Of a stretch of 64,000 nt of DNA, positions 17,746 through 26,334 are shown piece after piece. Position 1 is the stretch's first letter. Each line of letters begins with the position of its first letter. The position numbers and the translations under genes are program-made. The DNA lies in contig NZ_JAMLIX010000001.1 in NCBI RefSeq assembly GCF_023953965.1, positions 2,728,501 to 2,792,500 of the forward strand, in the 5' to 3' direction. Below the pieces are notes generated by a model. That model was not told the origin of the DNA, ran no database searches, and saw only the letters and a program-made list of their open reading frames with translations. The DNA comes from Bosea sp. (in: a-proteobacteria) (GTDB lineage Bacteria; Pseudomonadota; Alphaproteobacteria; Rhizobiales; Beijerinckiaceae).

Positions 17746-18612
17746 ATGAGCAGAGCCGCATCCTCCCTCGCCTTCGCCCCGCGTCCGCCCGCCTCGGCCG
17801 ACGTCACGTTGACGCGCGACGACATGAAGTTCATCGCGGCGCTGGTCTACGAGCAGGCCGGCATCGTCATCCGAGAGCACAAGGAGGCGATGACGCGCGG
17901 GCGGCTGGCGCGGCGGGTCAAGGCGCTCGGGCTCGCCTCCGTCGCGGAATACTGCGCCTTCCTCAAGACGCCGCAGGCGGCCGGCGAATTGCCGGAGCTG
18001 ATCAACGCGCTGACCACCAACCACACCGCCTTTTTCCGCGAGCGCCATCATTTCGACCATCTGCGCAAGGACGTGATGCCGAAGCTGATCCAGAAGCGCG
18101 GGCGGATCCGCATCTGGTCGGCCGCCTGCTCCTCGGGCGAGGAGCCCTATACGATCGCCGCATCCTGCCGCGACGCGACCGGGCCGCGCGGCGACCTCGA
18201 CCTCAGGATCCTGGCGACCGACATCGATACCGACATCCTGGCGCGGGCCGAGGCCGGCCTCTATCCGGCGGAGCTCTTCGAGCGCCTGCCGGCCGATGTC
18301 AGGCCGCTCATCAAGCTCGAGGGCGCGGGTGGGCGCGGCGAGGTGCGCATCGCCGAGGAGCTGCGCCGGATGATCGCCTTCAAGCGGCTGAACCTGATCG
18401 AGACCTGGCCGATGAAGGGGCCGTTCGACATGATCTTCTGCCGCAACGTCTTCATCTATTTCGACACGCAGACCAAGGCGTCGATCCTCGATCGTTTCGT
18501 GGCGCTGCTGGCGCCCGGCGGCTTCCTCTATCTCGGGCATTCGGAATCGCTGCCGCAGCCGCATCCGAAGCTGCGCCTGATCGGCCGCACCATCTACGAG
18601 AGGACCGCATGA
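17746..18612 (+). CDS. cheR: Chemotaxis protein methyltransferase CheR
   Basis: A 288-aa SAM-dependent enzyme that methylates receptor glutamates for adaptation. An N-terminal helical domain (LTRDDMKFIAALVYEQAGI) is followed by the SAM-binding motif IWSAACSSGEEPYT, LATDIDTDILARA, and FDMIFCRNVFIYFD with GGFLYLGHSES. Length and motifs are standard. It begins 3 nt after the receptor gene and overlaps cheD by 4 nt. Confidence 0.96.
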   Translation: MSRAASSLAFAPRPPASADVTLTRDDMKFIAALVYEQAGIVIREHKEAMTRGRLARRVKALGLASVAEYCAFLKTPQAAGELPELINALTTNHTAFFRERHHFDHLRKDVMPKLIQKRGRIRIWSAACSSGEEPYTIAASCRDATGPRGDLDLRILATDIDTDILARAEAGLYPAELFERLPADVRPLIKLEGAGGRGEVRIAEELRRMIAFKRLNLIETWPMKGPFDMIFCRNVFIYFDTQTKASILDRFVALLAPGGFLYLGHSESLPQPHPKLRLIGRTIYERTA

Positions 18613-19205
18613 GCGTCTCCCGGTCCTCCCGCCGCTATTTCGATCCGCGCTTCGGGGCGACGATCATTACCGTCGCGCCGGGCGAGCACCAGATCATCTC
18701 GGCCAAGGACGAGATCGTCGCGACCGTGCTCGGCTCCTGCATCTCGGTGTGCATGCGCGATCCCACGACCGGCATCGGCGGGCTCAACCATTTCCTGCTG
18801 CCGAAGAACAACGGCAGCGCCGATGCCAGCGCCGGCGAGCGCTATGGCGACACGGCGATGGAGGTGCTGATCAACGGCCTGATCAAGCGCGGGGTCAGGC
18901 GCCAGAACCTCGAGGCCAAGGTCTTCGGCGGGGCGCGCGTCCTCTCGGGCGCGACGATGCTGGCGATCGGCGACAACAACATCGCCTTCGTCACCGACTT
19001 CCTGAAGCGCGAGGGCATCCCGATCGTCTCCAAGGATGTCGGCGGCACGCGCTCGCGGCGCATCCACTACCAGCCCTCGACGGGGCGCGTCTGGGTCCAG
19101 CAGGTCCAGGCTTCGGCCCGCGACAGCGGCCGGGAGCAGGAAATCGCCTATCTCAACCGGCTCAAGAGCCAGCCTGTGGCGGGTGAGGTCGAAATCTTCT
19201 CATGA
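18609..19205 (+). CDS. cheD: Chemoreceptor glutamine deamidase CheD
   Basis: A 198-aa protein that deamidates receptor glutamines to methylatable glutamates. The catalytic Cys44 lies in VLGSCISVCMRD and His61 in GGLNHFLLP, with a conserved Thr further on. KVFGGARVL and DVGGTRSRRIHY are typical of the family. The ATG at 18609 overlaps the cheR stop, and the gene end overlaps cheB, both as ATGA. Confidence 0.95.
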   Translation: MSVSRSSRRYFDPRFGATIITVAPGEHQIISAKDEIVATVLGSCISVCMRDPTTGIGGLNHFLLPKNNGSADASAGERYGDTAMEVLINGLIKRGVRRQNLEAKVFGGARVLSGATMLAIGDNNIAFVTDFLKREGIPIVSKDVGGTRSRRIHYQPSTGRVWVQQVQASARDSGREQEIAYLNRLKSQPVAGEVEIFS

Positions 19206-20317
19206 GCAGCGCAATGTCTTCCTCCGCTTCCGCCGCCGCACCGGTCAAGGTGCTGGTCGTCGACGATTCCGTGCTGATGCAGAAGCTGATGACGCAGATC
19301 ATCGACTCCGCGCCGGGGTTCAAGGTGATCGGCGTCGCCGGCAGCGCGGAGGAGGGCTGGGACGCGATCCAGGAGCTGCGCCCCGATGTCGTCACCCTCG
19401 ATCTCGAGCTGCCCGGCCGCCATGGCCTCAAGCTGCTCGCGCGCGTTCTCAAGCAGGACCCGCTGCCGGTGCTGATCGTCTCGGCCTTCGGGGGGCCGGG
19501 GGCCGACAACACCATCCAGGCGCTGGAGCTCGGCGCCATCGACTTCATCGAGAAGCCCGACGGCACGACCCATACGCTCGAAGGCTTCATGAAGCATCTC
19601 GTCGCCGCGCTGCAGCGCGCCGCGGGAAGCCGCAGGATGCTCACCTTCGCCCGCCAGATCGGGCAGGCCGCCGCACCCGCCCGCCCGGCGCCGCCTCCGC
19701 CGCCGGCACCGGCGCGCGCAGGCAGGGCCGCGCTGATCGCGATCGGCGCCTCGACCGGCGGCGTGCCGGCCGTGCAGACGGTGATGCGCGACCTCGCGCC
19801 GCTCAGGCTGCCGATCGTTGTCGTGCAGCACATGCCGGCGGGCTACACGGCGAAGTTCGCGGGCAGGCTCGCGATGGCGAGCGGGCTCGACGTCCGCGAG
19901 GCGGCCGAGGGCGACAGGCTCGAGCCCGGCATGGCCGTGGTCGCGCCCGGAGGCCTGCGCCATCTCGAGATCGAGGAGCGCCGCGGCGCCTTCGTCTGCA
20001 CGCTGCGCGAGGGGCCGCCGGTCAGCGGCCATTCGCCCTCCGTCGACGTGATGTTCCATTCGGTGGCGAGGAGCGTCGGCGGCCATGCGGTCGGCATCCT
20101 GCTCACCGGCATGGGCCGCGACGGCGCAGATGGTTTGTTAGCCATGCGAAAAGCCGGCGCCGAGACGTTAATCCAAAGCGGGGAGACCTGCGTGGTAAAC
20201 GGGATGCCGAAAGCGGCGTTCGAGATCGGGGCCGCCGACAGGGTGGTTCCGCTCGGCCAGATCGGCGCGGCGGTCGCGCAACTCGTCGGCGAGCGGCCGA
20301 AGCTGCGCACCGCGTAA
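19202..20317 (+). CDS. cheB: Chemotaxis glutamate methylesterase CheB
   Basis: A 371-aa response-regulator methylesterase. The receiver has D21-D22 (VVDDSV) and phospho-acceptor D67 (VTLDLELPG). A Pro-rich linker at about 158-172 leads to the esterase domain with the triad S184 (IGASTGG), H210 (VVVQHMPAGY) and D307 (TGMGRDGADG). It removes receptor methyl groups when phosphorylated by CheA. It overlaps cheD by 4 nt and is followed 11 nt later by cheY2. Confidence 0.96.
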   Translation: MSSAMSSSASAAAPVKVLVVDDSVLMQKLMTQIIDSAPGFKVIGVAGSAEEGWDAIQELRPDVVTLDLELPGRHGLKLLARVLKQDPLPVLIVSAFGGPGADNTIQALELGAIDFIEKPDGTTHTLEGFMKHLVAALQRAAGSRRMLTFARQIGQAAAPARPAPPPPPAPARAGRAALIAIGASTGGVPAVQTVMRDLAPLRLPIVVVQHMPAGYTAKFAGRLAMASGLDVREAAEGDRLEPGMAVVAPGGLRHLEIEERRGAFVCTLREGPPVSGHSPSVDVMFHSVARSVGGHAVGILLTGMGRDGADGLLAMRKAGAETLIQSGETCVVNGMPKAAFEIGAADRVVPLGQIGAAVAQLVGERPKLRTA

Positions 20318-20328
20318 GGAGCAAAACC

Positions 20329-20715
20329 ATGTCAAAGGCCAGAAGCGAATACCGCATCCTGGTGGTCGACGACCAGAAGAGCATGCGCGGCCTGGCGACC
20401 TATTTCCTCAAGCAGATCGAGTTCCAGGACATCGACGAGGCCGAGAACGCCCGCGAGGCCCTGATGAAGATGCAGCAGAAGCGCTACGACCTCTTGCTGC
20501 TCGACTGGAACATGGAGGGGATGAGCGGCATCGACCTGCTGCGCGCCATCCGCTCGGTGCCGGAATTGAACCAGATCAAGATCATCATGGCGACCTCCGA
20601 GCGCTCGGTCGACAAGATGGACGAGGCGACCACCAACGGCGCCGACCATTACGTCGTGAAGCCCTATGAGCTGCGCGACCTCGAAGTGCGGGTGAAGAAG
20701 GTCCTCGCCTGCTGA
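20329..20715 (+). CDS. cheY: Chemotaxis response regulator CheY (second copy)
   Basis: A 128-aa receiver domain with complete active site: D14-D15 (LVVDDQKSM), acceptor D59 (LLLDWNMEGMSG), switch Thr in IMATSERS and K111 (YVVKPYE). An AAGGA Shine-Dalgarno ends 8 nt before the ATG. It is the last gene of the operon. The IRSVPELNQIKIIMATSE region resembles the alphaproteobacterial motor-binding CheY more than the first copy does, but the assignment is only suggestive. Confidence 0.93.
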   Translation: MSKARSEYRILVVDDQKSMRGLATYFLKQIEFQDIDEAENAREALMKMQQKRYDLLLLDWNMEGMSGIDLLRAIRSVPELNQIKIIMATSERSVDKMDEATTNGADHYVVKPYELRDLEVRVKKVLAC

Positions 20716-20742
20716 GGCCTTCGGTCTCGCCATCGTGAAGGC

Positions 20743-20774
20743 AAGCCCCGCGCCGGCCGGCTGCGGGGCTTTTG
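20743..20774 (+). terminator. Rho-independent terminator of che operon
   Basis: A perfect 9-bp stem AAGCCCCGC (20743-20751) / GCGGGGCTT (20763-20771), with a GC-rich 11-nt loop and followed by TTGGTTTT, begins 27 nt after the cheY stop. Confidence 0.85.
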
Positions 20775-20822
20775 GTTTTGGGGCATGATGCGCCCGTTCC
20801 ATCGTCGGGCCGGAGGGAAGCC

Positions 20823-21389
20823 ATGCAGCCGTCGCGTCGCCAGATCGTCGCCGGGATCGCCGGTGCCGCCGCCGGTTTCACTGCCCACAGGGCCGCGGCG
20901 CAGGCCCTCACGGGCGCCCATGCCTTCGGCTTCGACAGGCCGGGCGGCGAACGGCTGACGCTCGCCGATTATCGCGGCCGGCCGGTGCTCGTCGTCAACA
21001 CCGCGACGCGCTGCGGCTATGCCGGGCAGATGGCGACGCTGGAACAGCTCTGGCAGCGCTACCAGGGGCGGGGGCTGATGCTGGTCGCCGTGCCGAGCAA
21101 CGATTTCGGCGGGCAGGAGCCGCTGGACGGCGACGCCATCGCCGAGGCCGCCCGGGCAAGCCATGGCGCGACCTATGCCTTCGTCGAGAAGAGCGTGGTG
21201 CGCGGGCCGCAGGCGCACCCGTTCTACCGCTGGGCCGCCGCCGAGCGGCCCGGCGAGGCGCCGCGCTGGAACTTCCACAAATACCTGGTCGGGCGCGACG
21301 GCGCGCTGATCGGCGGCTTTCCGGCCGCGACCGATCCGCTCTCGCCCCAGCTCGTGCAGGCGATCGGGCGGGAGTTGCAGGCGGGGTGA
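20823..21389 (+). CDS. Glutathione peroxidase family protein, exported
   Basis: A 188-aa thiol peroxidase. The N-terminus QPSRRQIVAGIAGAAAGFTA looks like a Tat signal (twin Arg plus hydrophobic stretch) with cleavage near AAA-QA. The peroxidatic residue is Cys64 (NTATRCGYAGQ), not selenocysteine. The WNFHKYLV motif is kept, but the usual PxNQFGxQEP motif reads VPSNDFGGQEP, so the catalytic-tetrad Gln is an Asp. A GGAGG Shine-Dalgarno fixes the ATG at 20823. It would act in the periplasm on peroxides, probably with thioredoxin-like reductants. It appears monocistronic. Confidence 0.9.
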   Translation: MQPSRRQIVAGIAGAAAGFTAHRAAAQALTGAHAFGFDRPGGERLTLADYRGRPVLVVNTATRCGYAGQMATLEQLWQRYQGRGLMLVAVPSNDFGGQEPLDGDAIAEAARASHGATYAFVEKSVVRGPQAHPFYRWAAAERPGEAPRWNFHKYLVGRDGALIGGFPAATDPLSPQLVQAIGRELQAG

Positions 21390-21407
21390 GTTTCCTCGCC
21401 GGCACCC

Positions 21408-21941
21408 TTACGCCTTCGGGCGGAAGGCCGCGATCACGGCCGGGTCGGTCTCCAGCCTCGGCCCCTCGATCAGGTCGATGCAATAGGGGATCGCCGGCAT
21501 CACCGCGTCGAGGCATTCGGCGATGGCGCGGGGCCGGCCGGGCAGGTTGACGATCAGCGTCCTGCCCCGGATACCCGCCGTCTGGCGCGAGAGGATCGCG
21601 GTCGGCACCTTGGCGAGGCTGACCTGGCGCATCAGCTCGCCGAAGCCGGGCATCGGCTTCTCGAGCACGTCCCCGGTCGCCTCCGGCGTGACGTCGCGCG
21701 GGGCCGGGCCGGTGCCGCCGGTGGTGACGACGAGGCAGCAGCCCTCGCGGTCGGAAAGCTCGCGCAGCGTTTCGGCGATCCGGCTGCGCTCGTCGGGGAC
21801 GAGGCGCGTGACCGCCTCCCAGGGCGAGGCTAGGGCCCTGGCGAAATAATCGCGGATCGCCGGGCCACCCTCATCGGCATAGACGCCGGCGAAGGCACGG
21901 TCGGAAACCGTGACGATTCCAATCCGGGCGGTTTTGCTCAT
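21408..21941 (-). CDS. moaB: Molybdenum cofactor protein MoaB/MogA family
   Basis: A 177-aa MoCF-biosynthesis domain protein. It opens SKTARIGIVTVSDRAFAG and contains the molybdopterin-binding loop VVTTGGTGPAPRDVTPEAT and GRTLIVNLPGRPRAIAECLD. The family adenylylates molybdopterin before molybdenum insertion; MoaB-type members may be structural variants. AGGAGA precedes the ATG, which overlaps the upstream acetyltransferase stop by 4 nt. No other moa genes are nearby. Confidence 0.9.
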   Translation of the reverse strand: MSKTARIGIVTVSDRAFAGVYADEGGPAIRDYFARALASPWEAVTRLVPDERSRIAETLRELSDREGCCLVVTTGGTGPAPRDVTPEATGDVLEKPMPGFGELMRQVSLAKVPTAILSRQTAGIRGRTLIVNLPGRPRAIAECLDAVMPAIPYCIDLIEGPRLETDPAVIAAFRPKA

Positions 21942-23110
21942 CGGCTCTCTCCTGCGGCGGCGCGCGCTTTCCTGGCGGATCGGGCCCGGACGGCATCCCT
22001 GAGGCGCCTCAGCCACATCCGGCCGAAGGCGGCCGCCTGCGCCGCGCCCGGACGCCCCGGCCCGACGCGGATGATGGCGTTGGCGATGATGCGGCGCTCA
22101 CCCCAGACATAGGTGCCGGCATCGACGCCCTCGCCGGCGCCGCTGTCGAAGAAGGCCGGCGGCGTCGCGTTGAAATCGGCCTGGAGCATGGCCATCGCCA
22201 GGGTCCGGCCGGGGGAGTGGCGCGCCTGCGCCTCGTCATAGGCGATCTTGAGGAAATGCCGGCGGTTGCCGCTCTCGACCAGGAGGCCCATGGCGATGCT
22301 CCTGCCGTCGAGCAGCAGGGTGTCGATCAGCAGGGCGTCGTCGGCGGCGAAGAGCGCGGCCATGCGGCGGATATAGGCGGCATGCGCCGGCAGGCAGGCG
22401 ATGGCTGTGCCGGCGGCGCCCTTCCAGCCGGAGGCTTCGAGGGTCAGGAAGGCGTCGAGCGCCTCCAGCGCGGCGCGGCCGCGGCTGCGCCGGAAGGTGA
22501 GGGCGCCCTGCTTGGCCACGGCGCGGAACTGCTGCATCCGCTTCTTGTAGCCCGAGCCCAGCGCGCGGCGCAGATAGCCCTCGAAGCTGTCGCCGGCCTC
22601 GGGGATCATCAGCGGGCGGGTCCAGCGCTCATAGGTCGAGATCGCGCTGCCGGTCCGGCGGCAGGCCTCGGCAAGGGCGGCGAAGCACGGCCCCTCCAGC
22701 GGCATGAGCGGCAGGATGAGCCGGTGCGGCAGATCGCGCGAGGCGCGCAGATAGCGCATCAGCGCGCGGGCGGCTTCCGTCGCGTGGTCGCGGTCGACGA
22801 CCGGCAGCGAGGAGACCTCGTAGAGCGGCACGAGCGGGGCGACGAGCGCGCCCGTGAAGCCGCCGCGCCAGCTGCGCTCGCGCCGGAAGGCCCAGACGCC
22901 GACGAGCCGCTCGAAATCGAGCGCCTCGCTGAACCAGGCGCAGAGGACGACGATCTCCTCCTCCGGCACGAGCGCGGTCGCTGCCGAGACGGCGGCCGGC
23001 GCCATATGCGGATTGGGCTCGAGCGCGTGGCGGGCGAGTTCCGTGAAGACCGGCCCCAGCCCGGCATAAGCGGCGGGGCCAAGGCGCCTGACGACGATGC
23101 CCGTGCTCAA
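21938..23110 (-). CDS. GNAT-fold acetyltransferase (BioF2/CelD-like)
   Basis: A 390-aa protein with the acetyltransferase_6 (GNAT) fold. The N-terminal half includes VPEEEIVVLCAWFSE and LPHRLILPLMPLEGP. The C-terminal half contains FEGYLRRALGSGYKKRMQQFRAVAKQ split over the inter-lobe helix, DGRSIAMGLLVESGNRRHFLKIAYDEA and the acceptor-site region ARHSPGRTLAMAMLQ. Similar proteins modify exopolysaccharides or peptidoglycan precursors. The start is TTG at 23110, overlapping the stop of the FlhB-like gene (TTGA). The substrate is unknown. Confidence 0.82.
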   Translation of the reverse strand: MSTGIVVRRLGPAAYAGLGPVFTELARHALEPNPHMAPAAVSAATALVPEEEIVVLCAWFSEALDFERLVGVWAFRRERSWRGGFTGALVAPLVPLYEVSSLPVVDRDHATEAARALMRYLRASRDLPHRLILPLMPLEGPCFAALAEACRRTGSAISTYERWTRPLMIPEAGDSFEGYLRRALGSGYKKRMQQFRAVAKQGALTFRRSRGRAALEALDAFLTLEASGWKGAAGTAIACLPAHAAYIRRMAALFAADDALLIDTLLLDGRSIAMGLLVESGNRRHFLKIAYDEAQARHSPGRTLAMAMLQADFNATPPAFFDSGAGEGVDAGTYVWGERRIIANAIIRVGPGRPGAAQAAAFGRMWLRRLRDAVRARSARKARAAAGESR

Positions 23111-23400
23111 GGCCGCGAGCCGTTCCGGTTCGGTCGGCCGAGCTCGCCGCGCAGCGCGAGGACGAAGGCGATCACCTGCGCGGTGGCGCGGTAGAGCTCT
23201 TCCGGGATCTGGTCGTCGAGCTCGACTGCCGAGAGCGCCTGGGCGAGGATGGCGTTCTGCTGGATTTCGACATCGTGCTCGCGGGCGGTCTCGACGATGC
23301 GCTCGGCCAGTTCGCCACGGCCCTTGGCGACGACGCGCGGCGCGTTCTGCCCGTCATATTCGAGCGCGACGGCGATGCGGGGCGGTTGCGGGGCGCTCAT
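23107..23400 (-). CDS. Stand-alone FlhB C-terminal-domain protein (FlhB', YlqH-like)
   Basis: A 97-aa protein matching only the cytoplasmic C-terminal domain of FlhB/YscU export-gate proteins: RIAVALEYDGQNAPRVVAKG, AEHD-type helices, ILAQALSAVELDDQIPEELY and ATAQVIAFVLALRG. The autocleavage motif NPTH is absent; the chain starts MSAPQPPRIAV where it would end. It overlaps the fliK-like gene by 4 nt. The same FliK-like/FlhB-like pairing exists as ylqG-ylqH in Bacillus. A role in type III flagellar export specificity is likely but unproven. Confidence 0.85.
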   Translation of the reverse strand: MSAPQPPRIAVALEYDGQNAPRVVAKGRGELAERIVETAREHDVEIQQNAILAQALSAVELDDQIPEELYRATAQVIAFVLALRGELGRPNRNGSRP

Positions 23401-24740
23401 GACAGGCGGTCCAGGAACTGGCCGGCGGTCGGCTGCATCACGCGCGGCTGGCCGGTGTGGACGTCGACGGCGCCGCTGGCGAAATCGGCATCGAGCAGCG
23501 CGCCTTCGAGGCCCTGCGCCGCGCCGCGCAGGAGGCGGCTGGTTTCCTCGCGCTCGGCCCAGAGTGAGACGCCGACATCGCGGCCCTGCAAGGTGACGAC
23601 GCCCTGGAGCGGGCCCATCGGCTCGACGTCGAGCGCGAAGCGGATGCGCCAGAGCGGCGGGCTCAATCCTTGCGCGTCGCGGCGCGGCGCCTCCCGCTCG
23701 ACCTGGAGCGGCAGGATCGCCGTGCCGTGCTGGAAGGCGACCGGGATCTCGGCGAGCCAGCGCCCGCCCGGCTGCGTGCCGTCCGGCCGGGCGGTGTCCG
23801 CCGGCAGCGAGGCGTATTGCGTGAGCTTGATCCGATCGAGCGCGGCCTCGGTCTGGTCGAGCAGGGTCGTGGCGATGGCGAGCGGCTTCTCGCCCGCGGT
23901 GAGCGACGGTGCGGCGGCGGGCTGGGCCAGGAGCGGGCCGTCCCGGCGCGGCGGGGCGGGGCGGGCGCTCTGGTCGGCGGGCTCCTGCGCCGCCGGGGCG
24001 TCTCTGCGCGCGGGAGAGCCGGTCTTCGGCTCCGGCGAGAGGGCGTCGACGATCGGCAGCAGGGTCTCGCGCAGCGCCTGCAGCCCGGCCTTGAGGTCGC
24101 CCTGCCGGGGCGCGGGCAGCCCGGCCGCCTGCCGCGTATCGAGGAAGAGTCCCGAGCCCTGGAAGGCCTGCTTCAGCGTGGCCGCGGTCGGCGCCTGCCG
24201 CTCGGCCGGCACGGCCTGGGCCAGGATCCGGTCGATGGCCGGCAGCAGCGTCTTCGGCAGGGACAGCGAGACCGACCCTTCGGCCACGGCGCGCAGATTG
24301 GCGAAGAGCGGGGCAAGCCCGGCCTGCCGTTGCAGCACGGGGCCGAGCAGAGGCCCGGCGAGTGCGCGCGCGCTCGCGGCGGGGTTGGAGGCAGCGGCCG
24401 GGTCCGGGGCAGGGCTGCCGGTCGAGGCTTGCGTCCGCGATGCCGGTTGCGGCGGGCGCGTCTCGATCAGCGTGGCGCGCAGGTCGCCGCCGGGCTCGTC
24501 GGGCGGATCGAGGCGCAGCATGAGCGTCGTGCCCGGCTGCAGGGCCGCCTGCCGCGCCTGCGTGCCGGCGAGGACGAGGGCGACCTTGCTGTCGCCGATC
24601 ATGGCGGTCGCGGTTCCATCCGGCTCCAGCGAGGAAAGCCTCGCCTCGACCGTCCGGCCGGCCGTCAGCTCGCCCGCGGCATCGAGCGCCTGCAGCAGGG
24701 TGGCGAAGGTCTGGCTCTTGACGAGCTGGGCGAGATTCAT
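23397..24740 (-). CDS. fliK: Flagellar hook-length control protein FliK-like
   Basis: A 447-aa protein with a Pro/Ala/Gln-rich middle (about 100-300) and a conserved C-terminal Flg_hook-type domain: RWLAEIPVAFQHGTAILPLQ, WRIRFALDVEPMGPLQGVV and DVGVSLWAEREETSRLLRG. Substrate-specificity switching of the export apparatus is the family role. It is the first gene of an overlapping leftward set followed by the FlhB' gene, which supports a flagellar function. Sequence variability makes orthology to the main FliK uncertain. Confidence 0.8.
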   Translation of the reverse strand: MNLAQLVKSQTFATLLQALDAAGELTAGRTVEARLSSLEPDGTATAMIGDSKVALVLAGTQARQAALQPGTTLMLRLDPPDEPGGDLRATLIETRPPQPASRTQASTGSPAPDPAAASNPAASARALAGPLLGPVLQRQAGLAPLFANLRAVAEGSVSLSLPKTLLPAIDRILAQAVPAERQAPTAATLKQAFQGSGLFLDTRQAAGLPAPRQGDLKAGLQALRETLLPIVDALSPEPKTGSPARRDAPAAQEPADQSARPAPPRRDGPLLAQPAAAPSLTAGEKPLAIATTLLDQTEAALDRIKLTQYASLPADTARPDGTQPGGRWLAEIPVAFQHGTAILPLQVEREAPRRDAQGLSPPLWRIRFALDVEPMGPLQGVVTLQGRDVGVSLWAEREETSRLLRGAAQGLEGALLDADFASGAVDVHTGQPRVMQPTAGQFLDRLS

Positions 24741-24902
24741 CGGGCGGACCTGAAGACGATTGCGCCATCCTGTCAGGAAAGATTAAGCATTTCCTTGCCG
24801 GCCGGCCGGTCGCGCCGTGCAAGGCGCGTCTGCGCGGTTGGCGCTGGCCGCCGGAGCGGCGTTGCGGCAGGGTCGGGTTTCCCCTTCTCGAGGATCACCG
24901 CC

Positions 24903-25910
24903 ATGGACTATCGCCGTCTCGGCCGCTCCGGCCTCGAGGTCTCGCCGCTGTGCCTGGGCACGATGATGTTCGGCGGTCCGACCGACGAGGCGGCCTCGCG
25001 CCGGATCATCGACCATGCGCGCGCGGCCGGCATCAATTTCATCGACACCGCCGATTCCTACAATGACGGCCGCTCGGAAGAGGTCACCGGCCGCGCCATC
25101 GCCGGCCATCGCCATGACTGGGTGCTGGCGACCAAGGTCGCCAACAAGACGGCGCCGGGGCCGATGAACGGCGGGCTGTCGCGCCGCTGGATCATGCGCG
25201 CCTGCGAGGACAGCCTGCGCCGGCTCGGCACCGGGACGATCGACATCTACTACCTCCACAAGGAGGACCATGCGACGCCGCTGACGGAGACGGTGCACGC
25301 GCTCGCCGATCTGGTGCGCCAGGGCAAGATCCGGCATTTCGGCGTCTCGAACCACCGGTCCTGGCGGCTGGCCGAGATCTGCCGGCTCTGCGACGAGGCG
25401 GGCATCGACCGTCCCGTCGTCAGCCAGCCCTATTACAACGCGATGAACCGCATGCCGGAGGTCGAGCACCTGCCGGCCTGCGGCTATTTCGGCTTAGGGG
25501 TGGCCTCCTATTCGCCGCTGGCGCGCGGGGTGCTGACCGCGAAATACACCGCCGGCCAGGCACCGGCGGAGGACAGCCGCGCCGGGCGCGGCGACAAGCG
25601 GATCATGCAATCGGAGTGGCGCGAGGAGAGCCTCGTCATCGCCCGGACGATCAGGGAGCATGCCGCGCGCAAGGGGCTGACGCCGGTCCAGTTCGCGGTG
25701 CGCTGGGTCCTGAACAACGCCTTCGTCACGGCGGCGATCGCGGGCCCGCGCACCTTCGAGCAGTGGGAAGGCTATCTTTCCGCGCTCGATGCCGGATTCG
25801 ATGCCGAAGACGAGGCGCTGATCGACCGGCTCGTGCCGCCGGGCCACCCCTCGACGCCCGGCTACAGCGATCCGGCCTATCCGCTGGAAGGGCGCGTCAG
25901 CCGCGTCTGA
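24903..25910 (+). CDS. Aldo/keto reductase
   Basis: A 335-aa NADPH-dependent oxidoreductase of the YghZ/Tas-like AKR branch. It starts MDYRRLGRSGLEVSPLCLGT, with catalytic Tyr in DTADSYNDGRSEE, Lys in VLATKV and His in DIYYLHKED. SPLARGVLTAKY and the C-terminal cofactor segment AIAGPRTFEQWEGYLSAL follow. A GAGGA Shine-Dalgarno supports the ATG. The physiological carbonyl substrate is unknown. No operon partners are on the same strand. Confidence 0.92.
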   Translation: MDYRRLGRSGLEVSPLCLGTMMFGGPTDEAASRRIIDHARAAGINFIDTADSYNDGRSEEVTGRAIAGHRHDWVLATKVANKTAPGPMNGGLSRRWIMRACEDSLRRLGTGTIDIYYLHKEDHATPLTETVHALADLVRQGKIRHFGVSNHRSWRLAEICRLCDEAGIDRPVVSQPYYNAMNRMPEVEHLPACGYFGLGVASYSPLARGVLTAKYTAGQAPAEDSRAGRGDKRIMQSEWREESLVIARTIREHAARKGLTPVQFAVRWVLNNAFVTAAIAGPRTFEQWEGYLSALDAGFDAEDEALIDRLVPPGHPSTPGYSDPAYPLEGRVSRV

Positions 25911-25920
25911 GCGGCAATCC

Positions 25921-26244
25921 TCAGTTCATCAGGCAGAAGCCGCCGACGACGATTTCGCTGCCGCACCAGGCCTTCCTGGGCTCGCTGCTCGCCGAGAGGC
26001 GTAGCGGCGGCTGTTCCTCGCGCTGAACGGCCGCGGGCGGGAAGGGGACGCGCTCCGGCTGCGTGGTCGCGGCCTGCTCGCCGTTTCTTTTGGCGACGCC
26101 TGGAAACGCGATGACGCCGTCGCGGTCCACCTTGGCCGGTGTGGCCGCGCTGCGCCCGCCGAAACGGAATCGCGCCGCCTCGGCCTCAACCGGCAGCAGG
26201 CTTATGGTCGCGACGAGGCACAAGCAGGCGGCGATGCGGCGCAT
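25921..26244 (-). CDS. Small secreted protein of unknown function
   Basis: A 107-aa protein with an N-terminal signal peptide (RRIAACLCLVATISLLPVEA, cleavage near AEA) and a low-complexity, basic and proline-rich mature region. It ends EPRKAWCGSEIVVGGFCLMN, with two cysteines 10 residues apart that could form a disulfide. No domain is recognised. Rhizobiales genomes carry similar short exported proteins. The frame lies between convergent neighbours, and reality rests on the signal peptide and frame bias. Confidence 0.6.
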   Translation of the reverse strand: MRRIAACLCLVATISLLPVEAEAARFRFGGRSAATPAKVDRDGVIAFPGVAKRNGEQAATTQPERVPFPPAAVQREEQPPLRLSASSEPRKAWCGSEIVVGGFCLMN

Positions 26245-26334
26245 GAGGGCAGTCTCCTGATCCTCGACAGCATGCCGCGACCCGCCGCCGTTGCAAGGAA
26301 AGCCTGAGATCAGCCTGAGCGAGGCGTTAATGCC

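Noticed and set aside
15232..18564. An open frame of about 1100 codons antisense to cheW, the receptor gene and cheR
   Set aside because: High GC removes stop codons in this frame. The sense genes have full catalytic motifs and translational coupling.
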